A stretch of 64,000 nucleotides of DNA from Halodesulfovibrio sp. MK-HDV (GTDB taxonomy: Bacteria > Desulfobacterota > Desulfovibrionia > Desulfovibrionales > Desulfovibrionaceae), in contig NZ_WYDS01000013.1 in the NCBI RefSeq assembly GCF_009914765.1, positions 1-64,000 of the forward strand, read 5' to 3'. Numbering within the stretch: the first letter of the stretch is position 1; every line of letters begins with the position of its first letter. The notes beneath the pieces were generated by a model. That model had not been told where the DNA came from and ran no database searches. It saw only the letters and a list, made by a program, of their open reading frames with translations. The position numbers and the translations under genes were made by a program. Below, piece after piece: positions 16,604-25,143 of this stretch.

Positions 16604-19038
16604 TGCAGAATTACGACGCCTTTTCGCACGCGAAGACTACAGCTCATATTGATTTTGACGCAATTACAGAAATCTTTTCACAGGCGCATATAGAAGGGCG
16701 TACCTCTTTATACGAGCACGAAGTATATCGTGTTATGGAGAGTATCGGTTCCGAAACTCCGCCGCAGGTTAAACTGATTCCACGGGGAACTCGTCCGTCT
16801 GATGATGAACTGATGAGTCTTCCCGGTAAAAAAGTTGTGCTTAAAATTATCTCACCTACTATCGTGCATAAAACGGAAGTGGGCGGAGTACGTATTGTGG
16901 AACGTGAGCCAAGTAAGATTCGTTCTGCGTGGCGCCGTATGATGTACGAAGTACCGGAGAAGTATGCCCGTTGGATCGAGCAGAATCCTGAAGCATCTCC
17001 TGAAGAATACGCCGGACTTTCCGGTAGTGCTTTAGAAGAAGCGATTTCTCTGGATTTGAAAGGTGTGCTGCTTGTACAGTTCATGCCGCCGGATTCTGAT
17101 ACATTCGGCAACGAACTTATTGTCGGTCTAAGAAGAACCCGTGAGTTCGGAATGGTCTTAAGTGCTGGGCTTGGCGGTACTGACGCTGAGTTGTACGCGG
17201 AACGGTTTAAAAAAAGTCAGGCGATTGTTGCAGCATCAACAAAACTGACTGATGGCGAAGCGTTCTTTAATCATTTCAGACAGACTATTTCTTTTGAAAA
17301 ACTAGCCGGACGCACACGCGGTCAGGAACGTATTGTATCTGATGATCAATTGCTGGAATGTTTTGATGCCTGCATTCTGCTGGCGAACTACTATTCCCCG
17401 ACAAATCCTGAAGCTCCATTTATTATAGATGAATTTGAAATCAATCCGTTTGCATTTACAGATTTCCTCATGGTTCCGTTAGACGGTTTGTGCAGATTCT
17501 CCCTGCCGGAGAAGGCTATAACACCCCGTCCTGTTGCTAAAATTAAAAATCTGCTTCATCCGGAGACGATAGGTATCATCGGCGTGTCTGCTTCCCGTGA
17601 AAATTTTGGACGTATCATTCTTCGCAATGTGCTTGCAGAGGGATACCCTAAAGAGCAGGTGCGTATTATCCGTGATGGTTGTGATGAAATTGACGGAGTG
17701 CGTTGCATTCCTTCCGTGGATGCAGAAGGCAAGCTTGATCTGCTCGTTGTGGCTGTCCCTGCCAAACATCTTCCGGCTGTTGTTGATGAAGTTATCGAAA
17801 AAGACGCTGCAAGCAGTGTGATGCTGATTGCTGGCGGACTTGGAGAAACAGAAGAAAGTTACGAACGTGCACAGCAGGTGATTGCGCAAATCAATAAAGC
17901 ACATGAATCCAGCGATGGCGGCCCTGTATTTATCGGGGCAAACTGCATGGGTATCGTCTCTCGTCCGGGTGGGTACAATACATGGTTCATCCCTGAAGAT
18001 AAGTTTCCAAAGAATGGTCTTGGAACGCCGCGTCGTGCCGCACTGGTTAGCCAGAGCGGAGCATTTATGCTTTTCGGACTCAGCCGTTATCCGCACCTTT
18101 CCCCGAATTACATGATTTCAATGGGCAACCAGACCGACCTTACTTTAGGCGATATGGTTACCTACCTTAAAGATGATGACAATGTTGATGTGATCGCTGT
18201 GTATGCAGAAGGATTTAACGATCTTGACGGATTAGCATTTTGTCGTTCCGTGCGTGAAGCAGTGATGGCTGGTAAAGAGGTCGTATTCTACAAAGCCGGG
18301 CGCACACCTGAAGGCAAATCTGCAACCAGTGGACACACTGCATCGCTTGCTGGCGACTACATGGTGGCAGAAAGCTGTGTTCGACAGGCAGGCGCAGTTG
18401 TAGCGCAAACAGTCGAACAATTTCAGGATCTTTTTGTGCTTGCGGAAACACTTCATTCCAAAAAAGTGGAAGGTAACCGTCTTGGCGCGATCAGTGGTGC
18501 AGGGTTTGAAGCTGTAAGCATGGCTGACAGCATCGACGTGGGCACTTTTACCATGAAGCTCGCACCGTTTTCTGAAAAAGCTAACAATGGACTCCGAGCG
18601 TTATTGAAAGAAAAGCGTTTGGAATCCCTTGTGTCTATTTCAAACCCAATGGATATTACTCCAGCAGGGGATGATGAGTTGCACGTGGAAATCGCGAAAA
18701 TCATGCTTGATGAACCTACTGTGGATGCAGTGGTCTTGGCGTTAACTCCGCTCAGCCCAATGATGCAGTCCCTTAATACCGAGAAGGGCGAGCCGTTCAG
18801 CATGCACAATGAAGAGAGCGTGCTGTCTCGTGCGTTGGAATTAGCAAAACAATCCGATAAGCCGCTTGTATGTGCATCTGATGGTGGTATGCTGTTTGAG
18901 CCGATGCGCGAAGCCTTGAATGAAGCAGGGGTTCCTGTTTTTCAAACTGCTGACAGAGCAGTGGCAGCGTTGGCGCGCTATGTTCAGTCACGTTTGCATG
19001 CTAAATCCATCCGTTGTGGTGGGTGTGGTATTCGTTAG
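16603..19038 (+). CDS. ADP-forming acyl-CoA synthetase (ATP-grasp plus CoA-binding domains)
   Basis: This 811-residue enzyme would interconvert acyl-CoA, ADP and phosphate with free acid, CoA and ATP. The ATP-grasp (beta-like) domain comes first (about 20-300; KKVVLKIISPTIVHKTEVGGV). The CoA-binding Rossmann domain follows (IGIIGVSASRENFGRII), then the succinyl-CoA-ligase-like flavodoxin domain. The phosphohistidine motif is SGHTASLAGDY near residue 580. The final part carries SNPMDITPAGDDE. The substrate acid cannot be read from sequence. Coupling to an IclR regulator suggests inducible use of a carboxylic acid or conservation of energy from an acyl-CoA. The 3' end runs directly into a dispersed GC-rich element. 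Confidence 0.9.
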   Translation: MQNYDAFSHAKTTAHIDFDAITEIFSQAHIEGRTSLYEHEVYRVMESIGSETPPQVKLIPRGTRPSDDELMSLPGKKVVLKIISPTIVHKTEVGGVRIVEREPSKIRSAWRRMMYEVPEKYARWIEQNPEASPEEYAGLSGSALEEAISLDLKGVLLVQFMPPDSDTFGNELIVGLRRTREFGMVLSAGLGGTDAELYAERFKKSQAIVAASTKLTDGEAFFNHFRQTISFEKLAGRTRGQERIVSDDQLLECFDACILLANYYSPTNPEAPFIIDEFEINPFAFTDFLMVPLDGLCRFSLPEKAITPRPVAKIKNLLHPETIGIIGVSASRENFGRIILRNVLAEGYPKEQVRIIRDGCDEIDGVRCIPSVDAEGKLDLLVVAVPAKHLPAVVDEVIEKDAASSVMLIAGGLGETEESYERAQQVIAQINKAHESSDGGPVFIGANCMGIVSRPGGYNTWFIPEDKFPKNGLGTPRRAALVSQSGAFMLFGLSRYPHLSPNYMISMGNQTDLTLGDMVTYLKDDDNVDVIAVYAEGFNDLDGLAFCRSVREAVMAGKEVVFYKAGRTPEGKSATSGHTASLAGDYMVAESCVRQAGAVVAQTVEQFQDLFVLAETLHSKKVEGNRLGAISGAGFEAVSMADSIDVGTFTMKLAPFSEKANNGLRALLKEKRLESLVSISNPMDITPAGDDELHVEIAKIMLDEPTVDAVVLALTPLSPMMQSLNTEKGEPFSMHNEESVLSRALELAKQSDKPLVCASDGGMLFEPMREALNEAGVPVFQTADRAVAALARYVQSRLHAKSIRCGGCGIR

Positions 19039-19170
19039 ATTTGCCTCCGGCGGGCAGGCTCTGCCTCCACAAGGGACTGGCGTCCGTAGCACTCGTTCCT
19101 CGTGAACGGCCACTGGCGCAAGCACCCGCAAGGGGACGCCCCCTTGACCGTGATTAAAGGGTTGATTTTT
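19039..19170 (+). repeat. GC-rich dispersed 3'-UTR element downstream of the acyl-CoA synthetase
   Basis: It starts three bases after the stop codon with GCCTCCGGCGGGCAGGCTCTG and continues through CACTCGTTCCTCGTGAACGG and GCACCCGCAAGGGGACGCCCC to CTTGACC. It is nearly co-linear with 31897-32012. The palindromic CGTTCCTCGTGAACG block can form a hairpin. Confidence 0.75.
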
Positions 19171-19314
19171 TGTGGTGCCTACACATAGTTTGTTAAACTT
19201 ATGAATAACTGTTCGATGAAGTTGTTTGGAAGAGTGTTTAAAGCTTTTTATAAGCGATAAGTTGTTGGCATGTTTTCCACGCTTTTGCGGTTTAAGACTA
19301 CATCATATAATGAA

Positions 19315-19360
19315 ACAAAAAAACGGGCTGTCCTATTTAGATAGGACAGCCCGTTTTTTA
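19315..19360. terminator. Bidirectional intrinsic terminator
   Basis: A long stem (AAACGGGCTGTCCTA with TAGGACAGCCCGTTT) is flanked by T tracts on both strands. It sits between the convergent acyl-CoA synthetase and dus genes and shares its GGGCTGTCC stem with the terminators at 313 and 24827. Confidence 0.9.
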
Positions 19361-19429
19361 TATGAAAGGTAGTGAGGCATAAGCCGGAGGCTACGTAAAA
19401 AACGAGCTTAACTCGCAGTTAAAAAATTT

Positions 19430-19530
19430 AGGAGATTCTTAAGAAAGCCCTTTTTAAAGGGTTCTTAAGCCGCCGGAGGCTCGTCGAAGACAAAAGCATA
19501 AAGCGCCTAGGCCGCCGGAGGCAAGTCTCT
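19430..19530 (-). repeat. Dispersed 3'-UTR element downstream of dus
   Basis: Read on the minus strand it carries GCCTCCGGCGGC twice and then an AT-rich hairpin (CTTAAGAACCCTTTAAAAAGGG...TTCTTAAG). It mirrors the element at 19039 across the central terminator. Confidence 0.7.
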
Positions 19531-19566
19531 ATCTCGCAACTAACGGTAACGAGCAAACTTATAAAC

Positions 19567-20589
19567 CTAACGGTTCATCATAAGAGAATTGAGACTCTTA
19601 CCAACTTTCGGGATTGTGTCTCCGAAACAACGTTCAGCGTTTTCGCGCATTTTCTCCATGGAATCGCCAGTAATCAACTGCCCAAAAAGACGGTTGCCGT
19701 AAAAGAAGTTTGCGGCAAAATACATGCAGTATTTTTTGTAGAGCTTGATTGCGCGGGTAGGATCGCACCATTTTTCGATTTGATCCAAAAACATGAAAAG
19801 AGTTTCTTTGTAGGTCTCGGGTGTTGGCTCGAATCCTTCACTGAGTTCTGCAAATATCCACGGCTTAGATATGGCACCACGACCGATGGCAAGACCATCG
19901 CACCCTGTACGCTCCATCATAGATTGTGCTGATGGCACGTCCCATACATCACCGTTTCCAAAAATAGGAATGGAGACGGCTTCTTTTACAAGCCTGATGT
20001 CGTCGATACGCGGACGTTTTGTACGTCTGTCCGGGGCGACTCGTGGATGAAATGTTAGGGCATCCGCACCTGCTTGCTCCAGCATCTTTGCAAAAGCTAC
20101 GGCTGGTCCTGATTCGTTTGTCCAACCTGTACGGAATTTAACAAACAGCGGAATGTCCACAGCTTTGCGCATTTTTTCTACCATCTCGCAGGCTCGGTCA
20201 ACATCTCGCATGAGATCCGCACCGCATTGTTTTCCTACGATTGGCGAAACAGAGCAGCCCATGTTGATATCAACACCAAAGAAATTTTCTTCTTGAATGC
20301 GCTCAGCAGCGATAACCATGTCGTCTGGTGCTGCACCAAAAAGCTGGCATACCAGTTTTGGTAGCTCTTCATCCTGCCAGTTGAATACAGGGGACTTGTG
20401 TCGGTTTTCGGTAGGCACTGCGCGTGCGCTGCACATACCGGTAAACAATAGTCCGTATCCGCCGTAGTGCGCAGCAATTGCGCGATAGGCGACGTGTCCG
20501 AGTCCTGCCATTGGAGCGAGACATAAGCGGTTCTGGATGGTTCTGCCGCGCAGAGTAATAGGCGCAGAGAAAGATTCAGTAGCGTGCAT
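19567..20589 (-). CDS. dus: tRNA-dihydrouridine synthase family protein
   Basis: The 340-residue flavoenzyme would reduce uridines of tRNA to dihydrouridine. The FMN barrel shows LCLAPMAGLGHVAYR at the start, the active-site region VDINMGCSVSP (most family members read GCP), FVKFRTGW for the phosphate and RNA site, and IPIFGNGDVWD followed by DGLAIGRGAISKPWIF. TAGGGG precedes the ATG. It lies eight bases after the YfcE-like gene in the same direction. Which Dus subfamily it belongs to cannot be settled by eye. Confidence 0.88.
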   Translation of the reverse strand: MHATESFSAPITLRGRTIQNRLCLAPMAGLGHVAYRAIAAHYGGYGLLFTGMCSARAVPTENRHKSPVFNWQDEELPKLVCQLFGAAPDDMVIAAERIQEENFFGVDINMGCSVSPIVGKQCGADLMRDVDRACEMVEKMRKAVDIPLFVKFRTGWTNESGPAVAFAKMLEQAGADALTFHPRVAPDRRTKRPRIDDIRLVKEAVSIPIFGNGDVWDVPSAQSMMERTGCDGLAIGRGAISKPWIFAELSEGFEPTPETYKETLFMFLDQIEKWCDPTRAIKLYKKYCMYFAANFFYGNRLFGQLITGDSMEKMRENAERCFGDTIPKVGKSLNSLMMNR

Positions 20590-20597
20590 GCATGCCC

Positions 20598-21143
20598 CTA
20601 CAAAGTTTGTTCAAGAATGCAGGTGTCGTTTAATTCAAAAACGCGGAATGTGTTGTCTTCAAATGTAGCATAGGTAGGACGGTCACTCTGTTTAGGGAGC
20701 GAACAGGAACCCGGGTTCCAAATGTTGATGCCGTTTTCGTCGGTGTATGCTTTAGGACGGTGAACATGACCGTACACAAACGTGTCTCCGGCAGTGAGCG
20801 GAGGCATATTTTCCGGATTCCATAAATGTCCATGTGTCAGGAAGATGCGACGACCGTCTGCTACCAGCCATGAGAAATCAGACATCATTGGAAAGTCGAG
20901 TACCATCTGATCGACTTCAGCATCGCAATTACCGCGCACCGCAATAATTTTGTCTTTGTAGCTGTTCAACAGAACAACAGTTGCCTTAGGGTCGTGTCCC
21001 TCTGGAAGAGGATTACGAGGGCCGTGGTAGAGCAGATCCCCAAGCAATACAATAAAGTCTGGGTTAAAATTTTCTGCCTTGTCCAAAACAGTTTTTGCAC
21101 GGTCGTAAGAACCGTGCAAATCTGAGATAAATAAAATTTTCAT
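20598..21143 (-). CDS. yfcE: YfcE/MJ0936-type metallophosphoesterase
   Basis: This 181-residue calcineurin-like phosphodiesterase carries the metal-binding series ISDLHGS, LGDLLYHGPR, VRGNCDAEVD, LTHGHLW and YGHVHRPK. The closing NPGSCSLPK is typical of YfcE. Length fits a single-domain enzyme. The natural substrate is unknown; YfcE hydrolyses artificial phosphodiesters. It lies downstream of the small heat-shock genes, all on the minus strand. Confidence 0.9.
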   Translation of the reverse strand: MKILFISDLHGSYDRAKTVLDKAENFNPDFIVLLGDLLYHGPRNPLPEGHDPKATVVLLNSYKDKIIAVRGNCDAEVDQMVLDFPMMSDFSWLVADGRRIFLTHGHLWNPENMPPLTAGDTFVYGHVHRPKAYTDENGINIWNPGSCSLPKQSDRPTYATFEDNTFRVFELNDTCILEQTL

Positions 21144-21165
21144 TAAGTGTGTGTCTTTAAATTTT

Positions 21166-21528
21166 TTATAAAACTTCTATTTTTATCCGCTTAGGCGGCG
21201 CTTCTATCCGTTTAGGAAGATAAATCGTGAGCACGCCGTTTTCAAACTTTGCGCTTACTTTCTCTTTGTCCACAAGCTCGCTTACTTCGAACCGCGCGCA
21301 GTACTCCACTTCCCCAAATTCCATGGAGTGTACACGTTCACCGGCGGTGAGTCCGAAATCGGACTTGGCTTGAATCGAGAGTTTGTCGTTTTCAATGTCT
21401 AAAAGCAACTTTTCTTTGTCCACTCCCGGCATATCGAGATAGAGATAGAACCCGTCTTCGCGTTCAACAAAATCTGCCGGTGGTTGTATTCGTGGGCGTT
21501 TTCCCATTATTTTAGGCATCTGCTGCAT
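21166..21528 (-). CDS. Small heat-shock protein (Hsp20), first paralogue
   Basis: About 120 residues forming an alpha-crystallin domain: FYLYLDMPGVDKEKLLLDIEND, then VSAKFENGVLTIYLPK, ending in the IXI-like tail IKIEVL. It acts as an ATP-independent holdase. I prefer ATG 21528 over GTG 21534 because AAGG spaces correctly only for the former. The upstream Hsp20 gene stops within the same few bases, so they are translationally coupled and may form mixed oligomers. Confidence 0.9.
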   Translation of the reverse strand: MQQMPKIMGKRPRIQPPADFVEREDGFYLYLDMPGVDKEKLLLDIENDKLSIQAKSDFGLTAGERVHSMEFGEVEYCARFEVSELVDKEKVSAKFENGVLTIYLPKRIEAPPKRIKIEVL

Positions 21529-21533
21529 AGCCA

Positions 21534-21947
21534 CTACCTTGGTTGAATATGGATTGTGCGCGGCTGCATTGCCGTGGACTTAGGAAGCTGAACAAACAGC
21601 ATACCGGATTTCATGGTGGCAGTAATGCCGTCTTTATGGATTGGTACGTTGATTTTTACCAACCGCTGAAATGACCCTGTCGGGCGCTCCTGCTGGTGGT
21701 ATTTTCCTTGAATTGGCTTCAGATCGCCTTTCAGGACAAGCGTATTGTCTTCAATAATCAACTCGACATCTTCCATTGCAGCACCCGGCAGTAAAGCCCG
21801 CACAAACACGCTTGTGTCATCCTCGCTTATGTACAGCGGGGGAAACGTGGAGCGTCGTGGGGCGGTGAGTTGCGGGTCGTGCAAATCATTCATCAGTTTA
21901 TCAAACAGATGAGGGAAGTCGTAAAACGATCCATAGTTAATAACCAT
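21534..21947 (-). CDS. Small heat-shock protein (Hsp20), second paralogue
   Basis: This 137-residue protein has an alpha-crystallin domain (VFVRALLPGAAMEDVELIIEDN; LVKINVPIHKDGITATMKSGMLFVQLPK). AAGGAG lies nine bases upstream of the ATG. Its N-terminal arm (YDFPHLFDKLMNDL) is hydrophobic, as expected for substrate binding. It is the first gene of the coupled pair and is divergent in sequence from its partner, an arrangement seen in other deltaproteobacterial sHSP pairs. Confidence 0.9.
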   Translation of the reverse strand: MVINYGSFYDFPHLFDKLMNDLHDPQLTAPRRSTFPPLYISEDDTSVFVRALLPGAAMEDVELIIEDNTLVLKGDLKPIQGKYHQQERPTGSFQRLVKINVPIHKDGITATMKSGMLFVQLPKSTAMQPRTIHIQPR

Positions 21948-22046
21948 AATCCGGCTCTCCTTTCAGCATATATCATAAGCAGAGACAGCAATCCGTCAAG
22001 GTACGCAAAGGCACGCAGGTCAACGACTAAACAGTAAGGGAATAGG

Positions 22047-22250
22047 CTACTTGCGTGCGTCGCGTGTTCCGTTGTCCCATGCTTCTTGTGAAACGGCTTC
22101 TTCAACCAGCATCACAGGAATATCTTCACGAATAGGGTATACAACTTTACACTTTGAGCAGGATAGTCCGTCTTTATCTTTAGTAAGTTTCAGTGAATTC
22201 TTACATTTAGGGCAGGCGAGAATATTTAACAAATCAGCTTGAACAGTCAC
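22047..22250 (-). CDS. Trm112-family small zinc-ribbon protein
   Basis: A 67-residue protein with CPKC and CSKC zinc-binding pairs followed by VVYPIREDIPVMLVEEA, the Trm112/YcaR signature. In eukaryotes and archaea Trm112 activates methyltransferases; bacterial members are mostly unassigned. I chose GTG 22250 because AAGGAG lies seven bases upstream; the open frame continues to 22280 but without a ribosome binding site. Confidence 0.88.
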   Translation of the reverse strand: MTVQADLLNILACPKCKNSLKLTKDKDGLSCSKCKVVYPIREDIPVMLVEEAVSQEAWDNGTRDARK

Positions 22251-22501
22251 AGTGGGACTCCTTAAAAAAAATATACACACATAGTGTGCAGAAGGGCTAG
22301 TATACGCAGTTACTGTACGTACAGCAACAGGAAGCGGCGTAGTATAATTTTGAAAAAATATCTAATAAGAATATATAAAATGAGCAGGATACATATCGTC
22401 ATCAATTCGCCATTTGACAAGCCACAAAGCGCAGGCGTAATTAGTATGATGAAAGAAATAAACATACACATTGTTACATAGTTCTATGAATGGAAGGAAT
22501 T

Positions 22502-23368
22502 ATGGCGCGAACATATATTGATTTACATACGCATTCAACAGCTTCTGACGGAAGCGATTCTCCCGAAGAGCTGGTTAGGCTGGCAAAAAAAGGTAATGTA
22601 ACCACACTTGCCTTAACAGATCATGACACCGTAGCGGGTGTTGAAGAAGCTATGGAAACCGGTAAAGAGCTCGGAGTAGAAGTCATTGCCGGTTGTGAGC
22701 TTGGAGTGAAAACAGAGTTCGGCGAAATTCATCTTCTCGGTCTGTGGCTTGATCCCAAGGCTCCCAAGCTGCAATCTATAATGAGTGAGTTGCGCGGGTA
22801 CCGAGCTGAGCGTAACAAAATTATTGTTGAAAAGCTTCAGACTCTCGGTATGAACATTACCTACGAAGAAGTACTTGAAGCAGCAGGCGACGGTTCTGTT
22901 GGTCGTCCACATATTGCTCAGGTTCTCGTTAATAAAAAATATTTCAAAAGCGTGAAAAAAGTTTTTGAAGATATGTTGTGCGATGGTGGCAAAGCATATG
23001 TTCCTAAAAAAGTACTCGATCCTATCGAGGGCGTTAAGTTGCTGAAAGAGGAAGGAGCTACAGTCTCATGGGCGCATATGTGCATTCATCGTCAGTCTAC
23101 AGAGTATCTTAGTGATACAATCGCAACGCTAAAACCACACGGATTGGATGCGTTGGAAGCTTATCACAGCGAGCATGGGGCTGCTTCAACTAGACTTGTT
23201 GTTGAACTTGCAGCCATACATGGACTTGCACTCACCGGCGGTTCGGATTATCACGGCGCGGTGAAGCCTAATATTACGCTTGGTCGTGGTAAGGGTGGAT
23301 TGTATGTGCCGCACAGTGTGCTCGATAACTTAAAAGAACTACGCCGCAAGCAGGGGCTTCCTGTTTAG
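22502..23368 (+). CDS. PHP-domain phosphoesterase (RNase AM / nucleoside bisphosphate phosphatase-like)
   Basis: This 288-residue protein opens with the PHP metal motif DLHTHSTASDGSDSPEELV, followed by LALTDHDTVAGV and the later GGSDYHGAVKP. The middle GRPHIAQVLVNKKY matches the YciV/TrpH group that removes the 3'-phosphate of 3',5'-bisphosphonucleosides or trims 5' RNA ends. The ATG at 22502 is preceded by GGAAGG. It is followed after 11 bases by the U32 peptidase gene, probably in one transcript. Confidence 0.88.
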   Translation: MARTYIDLHTHSTASDGSDSPEELVRLAKKGNVTTLALTDHDTVAGVEEAMETGKELGVEVIAGCELGVKTEFGEIHLLGLWLDPKAPKLQSIMSELRGYRAERNKIIVEKLQTLGMNITYEEVLEAAGDGSVGRPHIAQVLVNKKYFKSVKKVFEDMLCDGGKAYVPKKVLDPIEGVKLLKEEGATVSWAHMCIHRQSTEYLSDTIATLKPHGLDALEAYHSEHGAASTRLVVELAAIHGLALTGGSDYHGAVKPNITLGRGKGGLYVPHSVLDNLKELRRKQGLPV

Positions 23369-23379
23369 CTAAGAATATT

Positions 23380-24618
23380 ATGATTAAAAAATTGCCTGAA
23401 CTGCTTTGTCCAGCAGGAGATATGGACAGACTCGAATCCGCACTGCTTTACGGTGCTGATGCGTGTTATCTTGGTGGAAAGAAACATAGCCTGCGCGCAA
23501 GCTCCGGCGGTTTTGACTGGGAAGAACTGGAAACAGCCTGCGGTAAAGCGCATGCTAAAAATGCTTCCATCTACTATACCCTCAATATTCTGCCGCATGA
23601 ACAGCATCTTGCCGGTGTGGAAGAATCTCTTGAACATCTTGCTGAATCTAGTGTAGACGGGCTCATCATTGCTGACCCCGGTGTGCTTCGTATGGCACGC
23701 CGCATAGCACCGAACAAGTCTATCCATCTTAGCACACAAGCAAACACATCCAACAGTGAAGCTGTAGGATTCTGGCATGATCTCGGAATCGAGCGCGTTA
23801 ACGTAGCACGTGAACTTGGTGCACATGCCATCAGCAAGCTTACAAAAGCATACCCTTCAATGGAATTTGAAGTGTTTGTTCACGGTGCAATGTGTCTAGC
23901 ACTCTCAGGTCGTTGTCTGCTCTCATCTTGGATGAATCAGCGCCCTGCGAATTTAGGTGAATGCACGCATCCGTGCCGGTTCGAATACAAAGGTCTTGAA
24001 GTACAAGACATGCGTTTGACCGTTGAAGAAGGCATGCGCGAAGGGCCAACTTGGGATATAACCCACGAAGGACCACACAGTGCATTCTGGGCACCCGAAG
24101 ATCTTTGTCTTGTAAAATACATGCACTGGTTCCACAAAAACAACGTCGCGTCTCTTAAAATTGAAGGGCGTATGAAGACTCCAAGCTACGTAGCACACGT
24201 AGTGGATGTCTACAGAACCGCCATCAACGACGTTGCCACCAAACAGTTCCGTTACGATGATTACATCCGTGAACTGCAGAACACTGCATCAAGAAATTTA
24301 AGCACAGGCTTCTTCTTACCAAAAGGACACAGAAAATCCGTGTCCCCGTTACCGAAGAGTGACTGTACGCCAATCGTCGCCAAGCTCGTGCAAAAAGAAA
24401 ACGACAGCAAATGGCAAATCGCTGTGCGCTCTCCGTTCCGAGCAGACAGACCAGTGCAAGTGATGGTACCCGGACTTAAACGCCCAGTGTTACCAGTCGG
24501 AAGTTTCCAGCTGGAAAACCATCGCGGTGAAGCTGTCGATGTTGTACATCCCGGTATGTTCGGGTTTATCCGATGCGAAAGTGAGCATTTTTCTGAAGGA
24601 CTTTTCCTGCGCGGATAG
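23380..24618 (+). CDS. Peptidase U32 family protein (RlhA/TrhP-like)
   Basis: The 412-residue product has the U32 signature EVFVHGAMCLALSGRCLLSS around residue 165 and the cysteine cluster LGECTHPCRFEY. LLCPAGDMDRLESALLYGADACYLGG opens the TIM-barrel. Related bacterial proteins hydroxylate tRNA or rRNA cytidine/uridine rather than degrade proteins, so RNA modification is likelier than proteolysis. The C-terminal beta domain (about 320-412) is present, so the protein looks complete. The 3' end is followed by dispersed GC-rich elements. Confidence 0.85.
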   Translation: MIKKLPELLCPAGDMDRLESALLYGADACYLGGKKHSLRASSGGFDWEELETACGKAHAKNASIYYTLNILPHEQHLAGVEESLEHLAESSVDGLIIADPGVLRMARRIAPNKSIHLSTQANTSNSEAVGFWHDLGIERVNVARELGAHAISKLTKAYPSMEFEVFVHGAMCLALSGRCLLSSWMNQRPANLGECTHPCRFEYKGLEVQDMRLTVEEGMREGPTWDITHEGPHSAFWAPEDLCLVKYMHWFHKNNVASLKIEGRMKTPSYVAHVVDVYRTAINDVATKQFRYDDYIRELQNTASRNLSTGFFLPKGHRKSVSPLPKSDCTPIVAKLVQKENDSKWQIAVRSPFRADRPVQVMVPGLKRPVLPVGSFQLENHRGEAVDVVHPGMFGFIRCESEHFSEGLFLRG

Positions 24619-24639
24619 GCCTGCTGTCTTTATTGTACT

Positions 24640-24765
24640 ATTTTATGTCTCCGACGGCGCTTGTCAGCGGGATGCCTCCGGCGAACCTGCGGTGCTTGCC
24701 TCCGGCGGCCAGAGAACCTTTTTAAGTAAAAAGGATTCTCTGGACTCTCCAAAAACTTTTATCTG
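24640..24765 (+). repeat. Dispersed 3'-UTR element downstream of the U32 gene
   Basis: It contains CTCCGACGGCG, GCCTCCGGCG and GCCTCCGGCGGCC, then a long hairpin in which CCAGAGAA and CCTTTTT pair with AAAAAGG and TTCTCTGG (24709-24746). It mirrors 24985-25115 across the central terminator. Confidence 0.7.
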
Positions 24766-24826
24766 CGAGGTCAGCACGTTCTTTACGGAACTTTGCGGCT
24801 TACGCTCCACTACCTTTCTTAAAATG

Positions 24827-24868
24827 AAAAAGGGCTGTCCTACATATTGTAGGACAGCCCTTTTTTTA
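24827..24868. terminator. Bidirectional intrinsic terminator
   Basis: The stem AAAAAGGGCTGTCCTACA pairs with TGTAGGACAGCCCTTTTT, with T tracts on both strands. It lies between the convergent U32 and RNA helicase genes. Confidence 0.9.
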
Positions 24869-24984
24869 TTCAAGTCAGTGGAATTAAGCCGCGAGAAAAA
24901 TAATCTACGGGCGTAACGCGCTAATAAAAGTTTTTGAAGGCCTTTGACCGTTAACGAGTCTTCGAGTTTTACGGACGAAGAGAG

Positions 24985-25115
24985 TGTAACGGGTCTGGGG
25001 GAAACTTTTTACAAAGCTTTAGCCGTTCTCAAAGAATGAGAGATTACGGATAAAGACAGTGGAACAGTTTCAGCCCAGCCGCCGGAGGCATCCCGCTGAA
25101 AAGCGCCGCCGGAGG
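24985..25115 (-). repeat. Dispersed 3'-UTR element downstream of the RNA helicase gene
   Basis: It is co-linear with 430-540, sharing AGCTTTAGCCGTTCTC, GATTACGGATAAAGACAGT and CAGCCCAGCCGCCGGAGGC, with small length differences. An extra GCCGCCGGAGGC follows at 25102. Confidence 0.75.
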
Positions 25116-25143
25116 CAATGGCAATAACTAACCTATCAAAAGC

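Noticed and set aside
19039-19566. CRISPR array or insertion-sequence remnant
   Set aside because: The repeated blocks are dispersed and mirrored around terminators, with no regular spacers, transposase fragment or target duplications.
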